Shown: positions 1 through 6,239 of the stretch, in pieces
How positions within the stretch are numbered: the first letter of the stretch is position 1
Layout: the number at the start of each line of letters is the position of its first letter
Assembly: GCA_019689775.1 (NCBI GenBank)
Contig: JADGGV010000254.1
Span: 1 to 6,271 of the forward strand
Length of the DNA stretch: 6,271 nucleotides
Direction: 5' to 3'
Source: Gemmatimonadota bacterium
Lineage (GTDB): Bacteria > Gemmatimonadota > Gemmatimonadetes > Longimicrobiales > RSA9
Position numbers and translations under genes: made by a program
Notes under the pieces: generated by a model
What the model was told of the DNA's origin: nothing
The model's database searches: none
The model's input: only the letters and a program-made list of their open reading frames with translations

Positions 1-339
1 CGCCGCCGCCCGCAACTGCCCCTCGATCAGCCGCGCCAGCATCGGCTTCGGCAGCGCGCCCACCGCCCCATCCACCACCTTCCCGCCCTTGAACACGCCA
101 ATCGTCGGGATCGAGCGGATCCCGTACCGCACCGCCACCTGCGGGTTGTCGTCCACGTTCAGCTTCCCGAACCGCACGCGCCCCGCGTACTCCTCCGCGA
201 GCTGCTCGATCACCGGCGCCACCGCCCGGCACGGGCCGCACCACGGCGCCCAAAAGTCCACCACGACGAGCCCCTCGCTCTGCTCGACCTCCGTCGCGAA
301 ATTCGCGTCGGTCAGCTCGAGGATGTTGTTCCCGGCCAT
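1..339 (-). CDS. trxA: Thioredoxin, 3' end cut by window edge
   Basis: Thioredoxin is a small cytosolic dithiol protein that reduces protein disulfides and is recharged by thioredoxin reductase. The minus strand reads 113 codons from an ATG at 339 with no stop before base 1. The family is about 105-110 residues, so only the last few codons should be missing. Visible hallmarks are the buried Asp in VDFWA (D28), the active site WCGPC (W33-C37), the NVDDNPQVAVRYGIRSIPT stretch with the cis-proline at P78, and a GVFKGGK strand. A Shine-Dalgarno AGGAGGG lies 3-4 nt before the ATG (minus strand, about 343-349) and fixes this start. There is no signal peptide, so it should be cytosolic. It lies 289 bp downstream of the helicase gene in the same orientation, with an AT-rich, promoter-like patch of its own in between. 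The family call is firm; choosing trxA over a thioredoxin paralogue is inference. Confidence 0.95.
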   Translation of the reverse strand, partial: MAGNNILELTDANFATEVEQSEGLVVVDFWAPWCGPCRAVAPVIEQLAEEYAGRVRFGKLNVDDNPQVAVRYGIRSIPTIGVFKGGKVVDGAVGALPKPMLARLIEGQLRAAA

Positions 340-367
340 GCGCCCTCCTGGTTCCGGCGACGGCAGC

Positions 368-416
368 CGCCATTTATGTCTATTTCGTCGAATGGTAATA
401 TAATTGGGAGGTCAAG
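368..416 (-). promoter_or_regulatory. AT-rich patch, probable trxA promoter
   Basis: About 35 bp (371-405) is strikingly AT-rich in an otherwise very GC-rich window, directly upstream of the thioredoxin gene. On the minus strand a TTGACC (415-410) matches the -35 consensus in five of six bases. No good -10 lies at 17 bp: the hexamer there is TTCGAC. CATAAA and TATATT occur nearby at poor spacing. On the plus strand there is a perfect TATAAT (399-404) without a convincing -35. The position favours a promoter for trxA, but the exact boxes are not resolved. Confidence 0.4.
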
Positions 417-552
417 GGGACGGACGCACGCCGCGAGCCGCGAGCCGCACGAGCGCGCGGCGCGGCGCCCGGCGCGCTGCGCATGCCCACGTCGCGCTGG
501 CTGTGCGATGGCCTCGCGTGTTCGCTGTGCGGTGGCCTCGCGCGTTCGCTGC
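417..552. other. Intergenic GC-rich repeat-bearing region
   Basis: No gene is supported between the trxA promoter patch and the inverted-repeat arm at 553. The stretch is extremely GC-rich and repetitive. It includes short CGCGAGC direct repeats (about 432-446), a potential 7-bp stem pairing AGCGCGC (452-458) with GCGCGCT (472-478), and the 24-bp tandem repeat at 502-549. Reading frames through it are arginine/alanine-rich, lack a ribosome binding site and show no protein family. Confidence 0.6.
502..549. repeat. 24-bp tandem repeat, two copies
   Basis: Two adjacent 24-bp units (502-525 and 526-549) agree at 22 of 24 positions. Each begins TGTGCG, contains TGGCCTCGCG and ends GTTCGC. The sequence then starts a third unit (TGCGCGG) and passes at 553 into one arm of the 37-bp inverted repeat. 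A weaker, gapped resemblance to the unit may extend left to about 480. The repeat is non-coding as far as can be seen. Confidence 0.8.
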
Positions 553-589
553 GCGGCTCAACCTCGCCGCCGCACCCATCGACACCCGC
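553..589 (+). repeat. 37-bp perfect inverted repeat, intergenic arm
   Basis: This 37-bp segment is the exact reverse complement of 989-1025, which lies inside the helicase gene and encodes its residues 724-735 (RLNLAAAPIDTR). The intergenic arm therefore carries the same codons on the opposite strand, about 40 bp past the helicase stop. Identity breaks off abruptly on both sides (552 against 1026, 590 against 988). Only scattered similarity continues, about 9 of 15 positions on the 538-552 side. A perfect match of this length is far beyond chance even at this GC content. Confidence 0.95.
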
Positions 590-592
590 GGT

Positions 593-620
593 GGCGGAGG
601 CCGTGGGGGGCTCCTCCGCC
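593..620 (-). terminator. GC hairpin after helicase stop, possible terminator
   Basis: GGCGGAGG (593-600) pairs perfectly with CCTCCGCC (613-620) around a 12-nt loop. On the minus strand the stem begins 8 nt after the helicase stop codon. There is no U-tract after the stem, so it is not a canonical intrinsic terminator. It could be a weak terminator or a 3'-end stabilising structure. Confidence 0.35.
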
Positions 621-628
621 CGGGCGTG

Positions 629-3193
629 CTACGCCGTGCGGCGGAAGCACTCCCGGCAGGTGGTGAAGCGGCTGCGGGGTGGGAGCCGCTTGCCGCACTC
701 GGCGCAGTAGCGGGCGGCGCTGCGGCGGGCGAGGCCGCGCTCGATGAAGCGGTCGAGGTCGCGGCGCTGCCTCTGCACCTTCTCGAGGTCGGGGAAGAAG
801 TGGGGGTAGCGGTAGGCGAGCCAGGCGTAGGCGGTGAGCTTCTTCGCCTCGTACTCGGCGGCCTGGAGCTCCTGGTCGCTTTCGACCTCGGCCTTGCGGA
901 ACCAGGGTGGGAGCGGGCGCACGTTGACGGGCTCGCCGTGGGCGAAGGCGTCCATCCACTCCGTGTAGGCGTCGACGATGGTTGGGCTGCGGGTGTCGAT
1001 GGGTGCGGCGGCGAGGTTGAGCCGCTCGGCGATCGGGAGGTGGGGGTGGCGGTCCACGATCTGGGCGAGCCGGAGCATGTCGTCGGTGACGCCGGGCTTG
1101 AGGAGCGGCGAGTCGAAGGTCATCCCTCGCTGGAACGTCTCGAGGGTGCGGGCCAGGCTGTTGGTGCCCAGGCCGCTGGAGATGAGCTCGACGTGGTCGG
1201 CGCCGGGGCGGACGCGGGTCTCGAGCGGTCGGTCCTTCAGGACGAACCCCTCGGAGAGCACGCGCTGGATGCGGCGGACGTCCTCGGCGCGGAGCGCGCC
1301 GACGAAGCCTGCCTCGAACTTGCCGTAGCGGCCGGCGCGCCCGGCGATCTGGAGGATCTCGGCGGGGGAGAGGGTGACCTCTTCCTTGCCGTTCCACTTC
1401 TTCAGCGTCGAGAAGAGGATCGTCTTGATGGGGAGGTTGAGCCCCATCGCGATGGCGTCCGTGGCGACGAGGACCTGCGCCTCGCCGGAGCGGAAGCGGC
1501 GGGCCTCCTCGCGGCGCACCTCGGGGGTGAGGTTGCCGTAGATGACGGCGACGCGGAACTTGCGCTCGAGCTGGGCCTTGAGGCCGAGCACGTCCCGGCG
1601 GGAGAAGGCAATGATCGCGGTGCCGGGCTGGACCTCGCGCAGGTGCTGGGGGTCGGGGAGCGCCTGGAGCGGGGTGAAGCGCTCGAGCTCGACGATCTCG
1701 AGCGGCTCGTCGACGTACTCGGCGATCGCCTGGACGAGCGGGACGATGTCGCGCGAGCCGGTCATGAAGACCTTCTTCGCGGCGACGCCGATGAGCGCCT
1801 GGCACCAGGCCCAGCCGCGGTCCTCGTCGGTCAGCAGCTGGACCTCGTCGATGACGGCGGCGTCGTAGACCTCGTTCGGGTTGAGCATCTCGATGGTGGA
1901 GGCGACGAAGCGGGCGCCGGGGCGGATGTCGCGTTCCTCGCCGGTGATGAAGCTCGCCGGCCGGCCGCGCGCCTCGATCTCCTCCTGTCCCTCGAGTGCC
2001 AGCAGCCGCAGCGGCGCCAGGTACACCCCGGACTCCTCGGCGGCGAGCGCGTTGAGCGCGTGCCAGGTCTTGCCGCTGTTCGTCGGCCCGACGAAGAGCG
2101 TCAGCTCCCGGTCGAGCTGCCGCGCCTTGGGGAAGAAGTCCTTGTAGGCGACGAGGTGGCGCTCGTGGACCATCTCGCGGACGTAGGCGCGCTCGCGCGC
2201 CTCGAAGTCGAGGCGGCGGGTGCGCTCGCGGATCCGCTGGAGGACGTCGTCGGGCTCGAGCGGGTCGGCGCGCTCGATCTCCTCGCGCACGATGCGTCGC
2301 AGCGCGGCCAGGTCGTAGCCCGGCCACCGGGTGCGCTCCTGGACGTAGTCCTCGACGTCGCGCGCCATCCGCTCGGCGGCGGCGGCCATGCGGTCCAGCT
2401 CCGCCTCGAGCACCGGCATGACGGCGTCGACGAACGCCCGCGCGTCGCCGGTCAGGAAGAGACGCTCGAGCTCGCCGCCGAACTGCGAGGCGACGAGCCG
2501 GATGGCGAGCGGCTCGCCGGCGACCTCGAGCGTCACCTCGCGCTCCGCCTCGAAGCGCACCGAGCCGCCGGTGTCGACGACGCGGACACGGGGCGCGATG
2601 GCGCCGATCTCGGCGGCGCGCCCGGCGACGGACTCGCGCAGCACGCGCTGGCGCAGGTGCTTCTCGAGCTTGCGGAGCGAGCTGGACGGGTTGGCGAGCC
2701 GGCGCTCGGCGTCCTGGAGCGCGGCGGCGCGCTCCTCCTCGGGGAGCGCGGCAGCGAGCGCCTCGAGGCGGCGAGCGGCGTCGCGGAGGCTCGTCCGGGC
2801 CGCCTCGAGCGCGGCGCGCCGCGCCTCCTGGACGATCTCCGAGGCGCGGGCGAGCCCGGCCTCGCCGACGGCCATGCGCACGTCGTCCCAGCCGGAGCGC
2901 CGGATCGGGACGGGCGCGAGCCGGACCGCCCGGGCGATGCGCTTGCCGTCGAGCGTCGCGTCGACCTCCGCCTCGCCCAGCTCGAGGACGCGCGAGGCCG
3001 GGATGAAGCGGGCGCCGTAGGCGGCCGCGGCACGCTCGAAGCGCGTCGTCGCCACGCGGTCGAGGAGCGCGTCGCGGTTGCGCCTGGATGGCGATGCGTG
3101 CGCCGCCCACTCGGCCACCGCCTCGCGCTCCTCCGGGACGAGCGTGGACGCGACCTCGCGGACCAGGGTCTCCCAGGAGTTGTCGGGCTGCAT
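629..3193 (-). CDS. SUV3-family DExH-box RNA helicase with zinc-ribbon tail
   Basis: A superfamily 2 NTP-dependent RNA helicase of 854 residues, probably cytosolic and involved in RNA unwinding or turnover. Motifs in order: I GPTNSGKT (369-376), Ia APLRLLA (393-399), TGEERD (417-422), II DEVQ (449-452), III TGS (478-480), IV IIAFSRRD (527-534), V VATDAIAMGLNL (576-587) and VI QIAGRAGR (615-622). GPTNSGKT with DEVQ and the GWAW segment (460-463) is diagnostic of the SUV3 family. Residues about 700-820 resemble the SUV3 C-terminal region (AAPIDTR..., AYAWLAYRYPHFFPDL). Residues 1-360 are an extension without a recognised domain, with a charged Ala/Arg/Glu-rich helical stretch at 113-185 that may be coiled coil. 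The tail has CxxC-x12-CxxC (C830, C833, C846, C849), probably binding zinc. The ATG is preceded by GAGGAGAG. The 3' part carries one arm of the 37-bp inverted repeat. Family assignment is secure; the cellular role is inferred. Confidence 0.93.
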   Translation of the reverse strand: MQPDNSWETLVREVASTLVPEEREAVAEWAAHASPSRRNRDALLDRVATTRFERAAAAYGARFIPASRVLELGEAEVDATLDGKRIARAVRLAPVPIRRSGWDDVRMAVGEAGLARASEIVQEARRAALEAARTSLRDAARRLEALAAALPEEERAAALQDAERRLANPSSSLRKLEKHLRQRVLRESVAGRAAEIGAIAPRVRVVDTGGSVRFEAEREVTLEVAGEPLAIRLVASQFGGELERLFLTGDARAFVDAVMPVLEAELDRMAAAAERMARDVEDYVQERTRWPGYDLAALRRIVREEIERADPLEPDDVLQRIRERTRRLDFEARERAYVREMVHERHLVAYKDFFPKARQLDRELTLFVGPTNSGKTWHALNALAAEESGVYLAPLRLLALEGQEEIEARGRPASFITGEERDIRPGARFVASTIEMLNPNEVYDAAVIDEVQLLTDEDRGWAWCQALIGVAAKKVFMTGSRDIVPLVQAIAEYVDEPLEIVELERFTPLQALPDPQHLREVQPGTAIIAFSRRDVLGLKAQLERKFRVAVIYGNLTPEVRREEARRFRSGEAQVLVATDAIAMGLNLPIKTILFSTLKKWNGKEEVTLSPAEILQIAGRAGRYGKFEAGFVGALRAEDVRRIQRVLSEGFVLKDRPLETRVRPGADHVELISSGLGTNSLARTLETFQRGMTFDSPLLKPGVTDDMLRLAQIVDRHPHLPIAERLNLAAAPIDTRSPTIVDAYTEWMDAFAHGEPVNVRPLPPWFRKAEVESDQELQAAEYEAKKLTAYAWLAYRYPHFFPDLEKVQRQRRDLDRFIERGLARRSAARYCAECGKRLPPRSRFTTCRECFRRTA
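989..1025 (-). repeat. 37-bp perfect inverted repeat, arm inside helicase gene
   Basis: This is the partner of the arm at 553-589, separated from it by 399 bp. It is coding sequence for residues 724-735 of the helicase, in the Suv3-type C-terminal region, where human SUV3 has the related motif CTAPINKK. Since this copy is under protein constraint and the other is not, it is presumably the source of the duplication. In a helicase transcript running past the stop codon the two arms could pair as a 37-bp duplex. Confidence 0.95.
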
Positions 3194-3391
3194 CGCTCTC
3201 CTCGCGGTCGGGCCTGACGCGGCGGCGTCGCCGCTCCATTCTTCATGATGCGTACCGTCCGGGGAAAGAGCGCATCCCGGCCCGCATGGCGCCAGGGAGC
3301 GGAGGCGTCACGGTACGGCGCGAGCGGCCGTGGCTAGGACGAGGGCACGGCGCGCGCAGGCGACGCGCCGGACCGAGACTCGAGAGGCAAC

Positions 3392-3430
3392 GCGGCGCGC
3401 GGCCGCGCCGCCGGACCCGCGGCGCGGCCG
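3392..3430 (+). promoter_or_regulatory. nhaA leader: two mutually exclusive GC hairpins
   Basis: Bases 3400-3411 pair perfectly with 3419-3430, giving a 12-bp all-GC stem with a 7-nt loop. The same 3404-3411 segment can instead pair with 3392-3399 (8 bp, 4-nt loop). The two stems cannot form together. The structure ends 27 nt before the nhaA GTG and 16 nt before its Shine-Dalgarno AGGAGG. No U-run follows. It could tune transcription or translation of nhaA, or it could be an incidental product of extreme GC content. Confidence 0.45.
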
Positions 3431-3446
3431 GGGACAGAGCGACGGG

Positions 3447-3452
3447 AGGAGG
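3447..3452 (+). promoter_or_regulatory. Ribosome binding site of nhaA
   Basis: A perfect AGGAGG, within GGGAGGAGG at 3444-3452, sits 5 nt before the GTG at 3458. It decides in favour of this GTG start for the antiporter gene. Confidence 0.8.
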
Positions 3453-3457
3453 ACGGC

Positions 3458-4831
3458 GTGGCGACACGAGTGCACGCGACGGCGACCCCGATCGAGCGGC
3501 TGCTGGGTCCGTTCCAGCGCTTCGCGGCGACGGAATCGGCGGGCGGGCTGGTGCTGCTGGGCGCGACCGTGGCGGCGCTGCTGTGGGCCAATTCGCCCTG
3601 GGCGGACGCCTACTTCGGGCTCTGGCAGAGTCCGATCACGGTGGGCGCACCCACGCTCGGCCTGACCGAGTCGCTCCGCGGCTGGATCAACGACGGCCTC
3701 ATGGTCGTCTTCTTCTTCTCGGTCGGGCTCGAGATCAAGCGGGAGGTGCTGATCGGCGAGCTGGCGTCGGTCCGCCGCGCCGCGCTTCCGGCGGCCGCGG
3801 CGCTGGGCGGGATGCTGGCGCCGGCGCTGATCTACACGTTGGTCAACCGGGGCGGGCCCGGCGCGCCGGGGTGGGGGATCCCGATGGCGACGGACATCGC
3901 GTTCGCGCTCGGGATGCTCGCGCTGCTCGCGCCGCGCGCGCCGCTCGGGCTGAAGGTCTTCCTGGCCGCGCTTGCCATCGCCGATGATCTGGGCGCCGTC
4001 CTCGTCATCGCGCTCTTCTACACCCACGAGCTCCACCTCGGCGCGCTCACCCTGGCCGGCGCCCTCTTCGGCGTGCTGCTGGCGGCCAACCGGCTCGGCG
4101 TCCGCAAGCCGATGCCGTACGCCCTCCTCGGCATCGGCCTCTGGCTCGCGATGCTCGAGTCCGGCGTGCACGCCACGATCGCGGGCGTGCTCCTCGCGCT
4201 GACCGTCCCGGCGCGCACGCGCATCGATCCCGCCGAGTTCCTGGAGCGCGGCCGGGCCGCGCTCGACGAGTTCGAGCGCGCGGGCGAAGCCCGCGGCCAC
4301 GACGTCCCCTCGAACGAGGAGCAGCAGTGGGCGATCCAGGCGCTCGAGGGCGCCTGCGAGGAGGCGCAGGCGCCACTCCAGCGCATCGAGCACGACCTCC
4401 AGGGCGTCGTCGCCTTCTTCATCGTCCCGCTCTTCGCGCTCGCGAACGCCGGCATCTCGCTGCGCGCGATCGACCTCGCCGCGTTCGGCAATCCCGTGAC
4501 GCTCGGCGTCGTCCTCGGCCTCACGCTCGGCAAGCCGATCGGCATCCTCCTCTTCTCCTGGCTCGCGGTGCGGCTGCGCCTCGGCGCGCTCCCCGGGGGC
4601 GTCGGCTGGCGCGAGCTGCATGGCGTCGGCTGGCTTGCCGGCATCGGCTTCACGATGTCGCTGTTCATCGCCGGGCTGGCGCTCGGCGAGGGCGCCGGGC
4701 TCGACGCCGCGAAGCTCGGCATCCTGACCGCCTCGCTCCTCGCCGCCTCGATCGGCGGGGTCGTGCTCCGGCGCAGCCTCACCCCCCACGCGCCGGCCCG
4801 CGAGCCGGAGGCGACGACGTCGCCGGCCTGA
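3458..4831 (+). CDS. nhaA: NhaA-type Na+/H+ antiporter
   Basis: An inner-membrane secondary transporter that exchanges cytoplasmic Na+ (or Li+) for external protons, serving sodium and pH homeostasis. The 457-residue product has about 12 hydrophobic segments and aligns along its length with E. coli NhaA (388 aa). Key residues are present: TDIAFALG with D146 (E. coli D133), IADDLGA with D176 and D177 (D163/D164, the ion-binding pair), and LGKPIG with K359 (K300). Other family stretches are ESAGGLVLL, FFFSVGLEIKRE, SGVHATIAGVLLAL, VPLFALANAGISL and GIGFTMSLFIA. The length excess comes from a hydrophilic, Glu/Arg-rich insertion at about 253-310 before the helix with VVAFFIVPLFA, plus a short Pro-rich tail. 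Many NhaA proteins have a similar insertion. The LHPWVAF motif common at the end of this loop reads LQGVVAF here. Start is GTG with AGGAGG 5 nt upstream. It is divergent from the helicase gene and followed by gltA. Confidence 0.96.
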   Translation: MATRVHATATPIERLLGPFQRFAATESAGGLVLLGATVAALLWANSPWADAYFGLWQSPITVGAPTLGLTESLRGWINDGLMVVFFFSVGLEIKREVLIGELASVRRAALPAAAALGGMLAPALIYTLVNRGGPGAPGWGIPMATDIAFALGMLALLAPRAPLGLKVFLAALAIADDLGAVLVIALFYTHELHLGALTLAGALFGVLLAANRLGVRKPMPYALLGIGLWLAMLESGVHATIAGVLLALTVPARTRIDPAEFLERGRAALDEFERAGEARGHDVPSNEEQQWAIQALEGACEEAQAPLQRIEHDLQGVVAFFIVPLFALANAGISLRAIDLAAFGNPVTLGVVLGLTLGKPIGILLFSWLAVRLRLGALPGGVGWRELHGVGWLAGIGFTMSLFIAGLALGEGAGLDAAKLGILTASLLAASIGGVVLRRSLTPHAPAREPEATTSPA

Positions 4832-4928
4832 ACGGCGCCGGGCGTGCGCCCCGCTCGACGGCGGTGCTCGCCGATTTCGCGTCGGGCGCATACATTCCGG
4901 GGCTGACCCTCGGAACTGGGAGGCTTTC
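4832..4928 (+). promoter_or_regulatory. nhaA-gltA intergenic, possible gltA promoter
   Basis: A 97-bp gap holds no gene. A TACATT (4891-4896) resembles a -10 box in four of six positions, in the least GC-rich part of the gap, but no clear -35 lies 16-18 bp upstream. A short 5-bp GGCGC/GCGCC stem (4834-4838, 4846-4850) just after the nhaA stop is too weak to call a terminator. Whether gltA has its own promoter or is partly read through from nhaA cannot be settled from sequence. Confidence 0.25.
4918..4923 (+). promoter_or_regulatory. Ribosome binding site of citrate synthase gene
   Basis: GGGAGG lies 5 nt before the GTG at 4929. This supports that start, which gives MPDTLTIIDN as the N-terminus, the expected beginning of the citrate synthase N-terminal strand domain. 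Confidence 0.75.
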
Positions 4929-6239
4929 GTGCCCGACACGCTCACGATCATCGACAACCGCACCGGGAAGCAGTACGAGCTGCCGATCGGTTACGGCGTC
5001 TACCCCGAGTACGGCTCCTTCATCCGCGGCGCCGACCTGCGCCAGATCAAGGCGGGGCCCGACGACTTCGGGCTGCTCAGCTACGACCCGGCGTACATGA
5101 ACACGGCGTCGTGCAAGAGCTCGATCACGTTCATCGACGGCGACCGCGGCATCCTGCGCTACCGCGGCTACCCGATCGAGGAACTCGCCGAGCGCAGCAA
5201 CTTCCTGGAGGTCGCCTACCTCCTGCTCCGTGGCGAGCTGCCGACGGCGCAGCAGCTCGAGCGGTGGACCTGGGAGGTCACGCACCACACGTTCGTCCAC
5301 GAGAGCATCAAGAAGTTCATGGACGGCTTCCACTACGACGCTCACCCGATGGGTGCGCTCGTGGGGACCGTCGCCGCGCTGTCGACGTTCTACCCGGAGG
5401 CGCGCAACATCTCGGACCCCGAGATCCGCGCCCGCCAGATCGTTCGGCTCGTCGCGAAGATGCCGACCATTGCCGCGTTCGCCTACCGGCACCGCGTCGG
5501 CATGCCGTACGCCTACCCGGACAACGATCTCAGCTTTGCCGGCAACTTCCTGAACATGATGTTCAAGACGACCGAGCTGAAGTACCAGCCGAACCCGGTG
5601 CTCGAGCGCGTCCTGAACGTCCTGTTCATCCTCCACGCCGACCACGAGCAGAACTGTAGCACGAGCGCGATGCGCAACGTGGGCAGCTCGCACGCGGACC
5701 CCTACGTCTGCGTCGCCGCCGCCGCCGCCGCGCTCTACGGCCCGCTCCACGGCGGCGCGAACGAGCAGGTTCTGCGCATGCTCCAGGAGATCGGCTCGGT
5801 CGACCGCATCCCGGAGTACGTCCGGCGCGTCAAGGCGGGCGAGTTCCGCCTGATGGGCTTCGGCCACCGGGTCTACAAGAACTACGACCCGCGCGCGCGC
5901 ATCCTCCGCGAGCTGGCGCCGCAGGTCTTCGAGGTCACCGGTCGCAACCCGCTCCTCGATATCGCCGTCGAGCTCGAGCGGATCGCGCTGGAGGACGACT
6001 ACTTCATCTCGCGCAAGCTCTACCCGAACGTCGACTTCTACTCGGGCATCATCTACCAGGCGATGGGCTTCCCGGTCGACATGTTCCCGGTGCTCTTCGC
6101 GATCCCGCGCGTCGCCGGCTGGCTGGCGCAGTGGGAGGAGATGCTCGAGGATTCGGAGCAGCGGATCGCCCGGCCCCGGCAGGTCTACACGGGCGCCGAC
6201 GAGCGCCATTACGTCCCGCTCGAGGAGCGCGGCGCGTAG
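4929..6239 (+). CDS. gltA: Citrate synthase (bacterial hexameric type)
   Basis: Condenses oxaloacetate and acetyl-CoA to citrate and CoA, the entry step of the TCA cycle, in the cytosol. The 436-residue product is close to the 427 of E. coli GltA and aligns end to end with it, including the N-terminal beta-strand domain (1-50) found in hexameric Gram-negative enzymes. Catalytic residues are present: H274 in GPLHGGANE (E. coli H264), H313 in FGHRVYKNYDPRA (H305) and D369 in NVDFYSGI (D362). Further family stretches are SCKSSITFIDGDRGILRYRGYPIEEL (positions 61-86), GNFLNMMF, ILHADHEQN and IARPRQVYTG near the C-terminus. At the position of E. coli C206, a cysteine linked to NADH inhibition, the aligned residue appears to be Glu (FKTTELKY), so NADH control may differ. 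The methylcitrate synthase branch is less likely given the long N-terminal domain. The start is GTG with GGGAGG 5 nt upstream; the stop is TAG. Confidence 0.97.
   Translation: MPDTLTIIDNRTGKQYELPIGYGVYPEYGSFIRGADLRQIKAGPDDFGLLSYDPAYMNTASCKSSITFIDGDRGILRYRGYPIEELAERSNFLEVAYLLLRGELPTAQQLERWTWEVTHHTFVHESIKKFMDGFHYDAHPMGALVGTVAALSTFYPEARNISDPEIRARQIVRLVAKMPTIAAFAYRHRVGMPYAYPDNDLSFAGNFLNMMFKTTELKYQPNPVLERVLNVLFILHADHEQNCSTSAMRNVGSSHADPYVCVAAAAAALYGPLHGGANEQVLRMLQEIGSVDRIPEYVRRVKAGEFRLMGFGHRVYKNYDPRARILRELAPQVFEVTGRNPLLDIAVELERIALEDDYFISRKLYPNVDFYSGIIYQAMGFPVDMFPVLFAIPRVAGWLAQWEEMLEDSEQRIARPRQVYTGADERHYVPLEERGA

Larger units (their letters stand above)
3194..3457. other. Divergent intergenic region, helicase/nhaA
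   Basis: This region separates the divergent helicase (minus) and nhaA (plus) genes and should hold both promoters. I cannot identify confident -35/-10 pairs on either strand, which is usual in GC-rich genomes with relaxed consensus. It contains the two ribosome binding sites at its ends and the large GC hairpins at 3392-3430. No small gene with a plausible start site is evident. Confidence 0.6.

Noticed and set aside
376..666. 96-codon plus-strand ORF beginning ATG in the AT-rich patch
   Set aside because: No Shine-Dalgarno precedes the ATG. The product is an Arg-rich translation of the repeats and inverted arm, and its end overlaps the helicase 3' end on the other strand.
404..3217. 937-codon open frame on the plus strand, antisense to the helicase gene
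   Set aside because: It begins with a TTG lacking a suitable start context, is Gly/Ala/Leu/Asp/Glu-rich without any family motif, and mirrors the helicase codons. High GC at third positions removes stops from antisense frames. The minus frame has all SF2 helicase motifs in order.
3250..3317. 8-bp inverted repeat CGTACCGT / ACGGTACG as an operator
   Set aside because: An 8-bp match with about 51 bp between arms is expected roughly by chance within a 264-bp region.
3308..4963. 551-codon minus-strand frame opposite nhaA
   Set aside because: It is an Arg/Glu/Ala-rich shadow of the antiporter gene with no family motif; the plus frame is a clear NhaA.
4779..6209. 476-codon minus-strand frame opposite gltA
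   Set aside because: It is a GC-rich shadow of the citrate synthase gene. The protein is low complexity (Val/Asp/Arg/Glu) with no recognisable domain.
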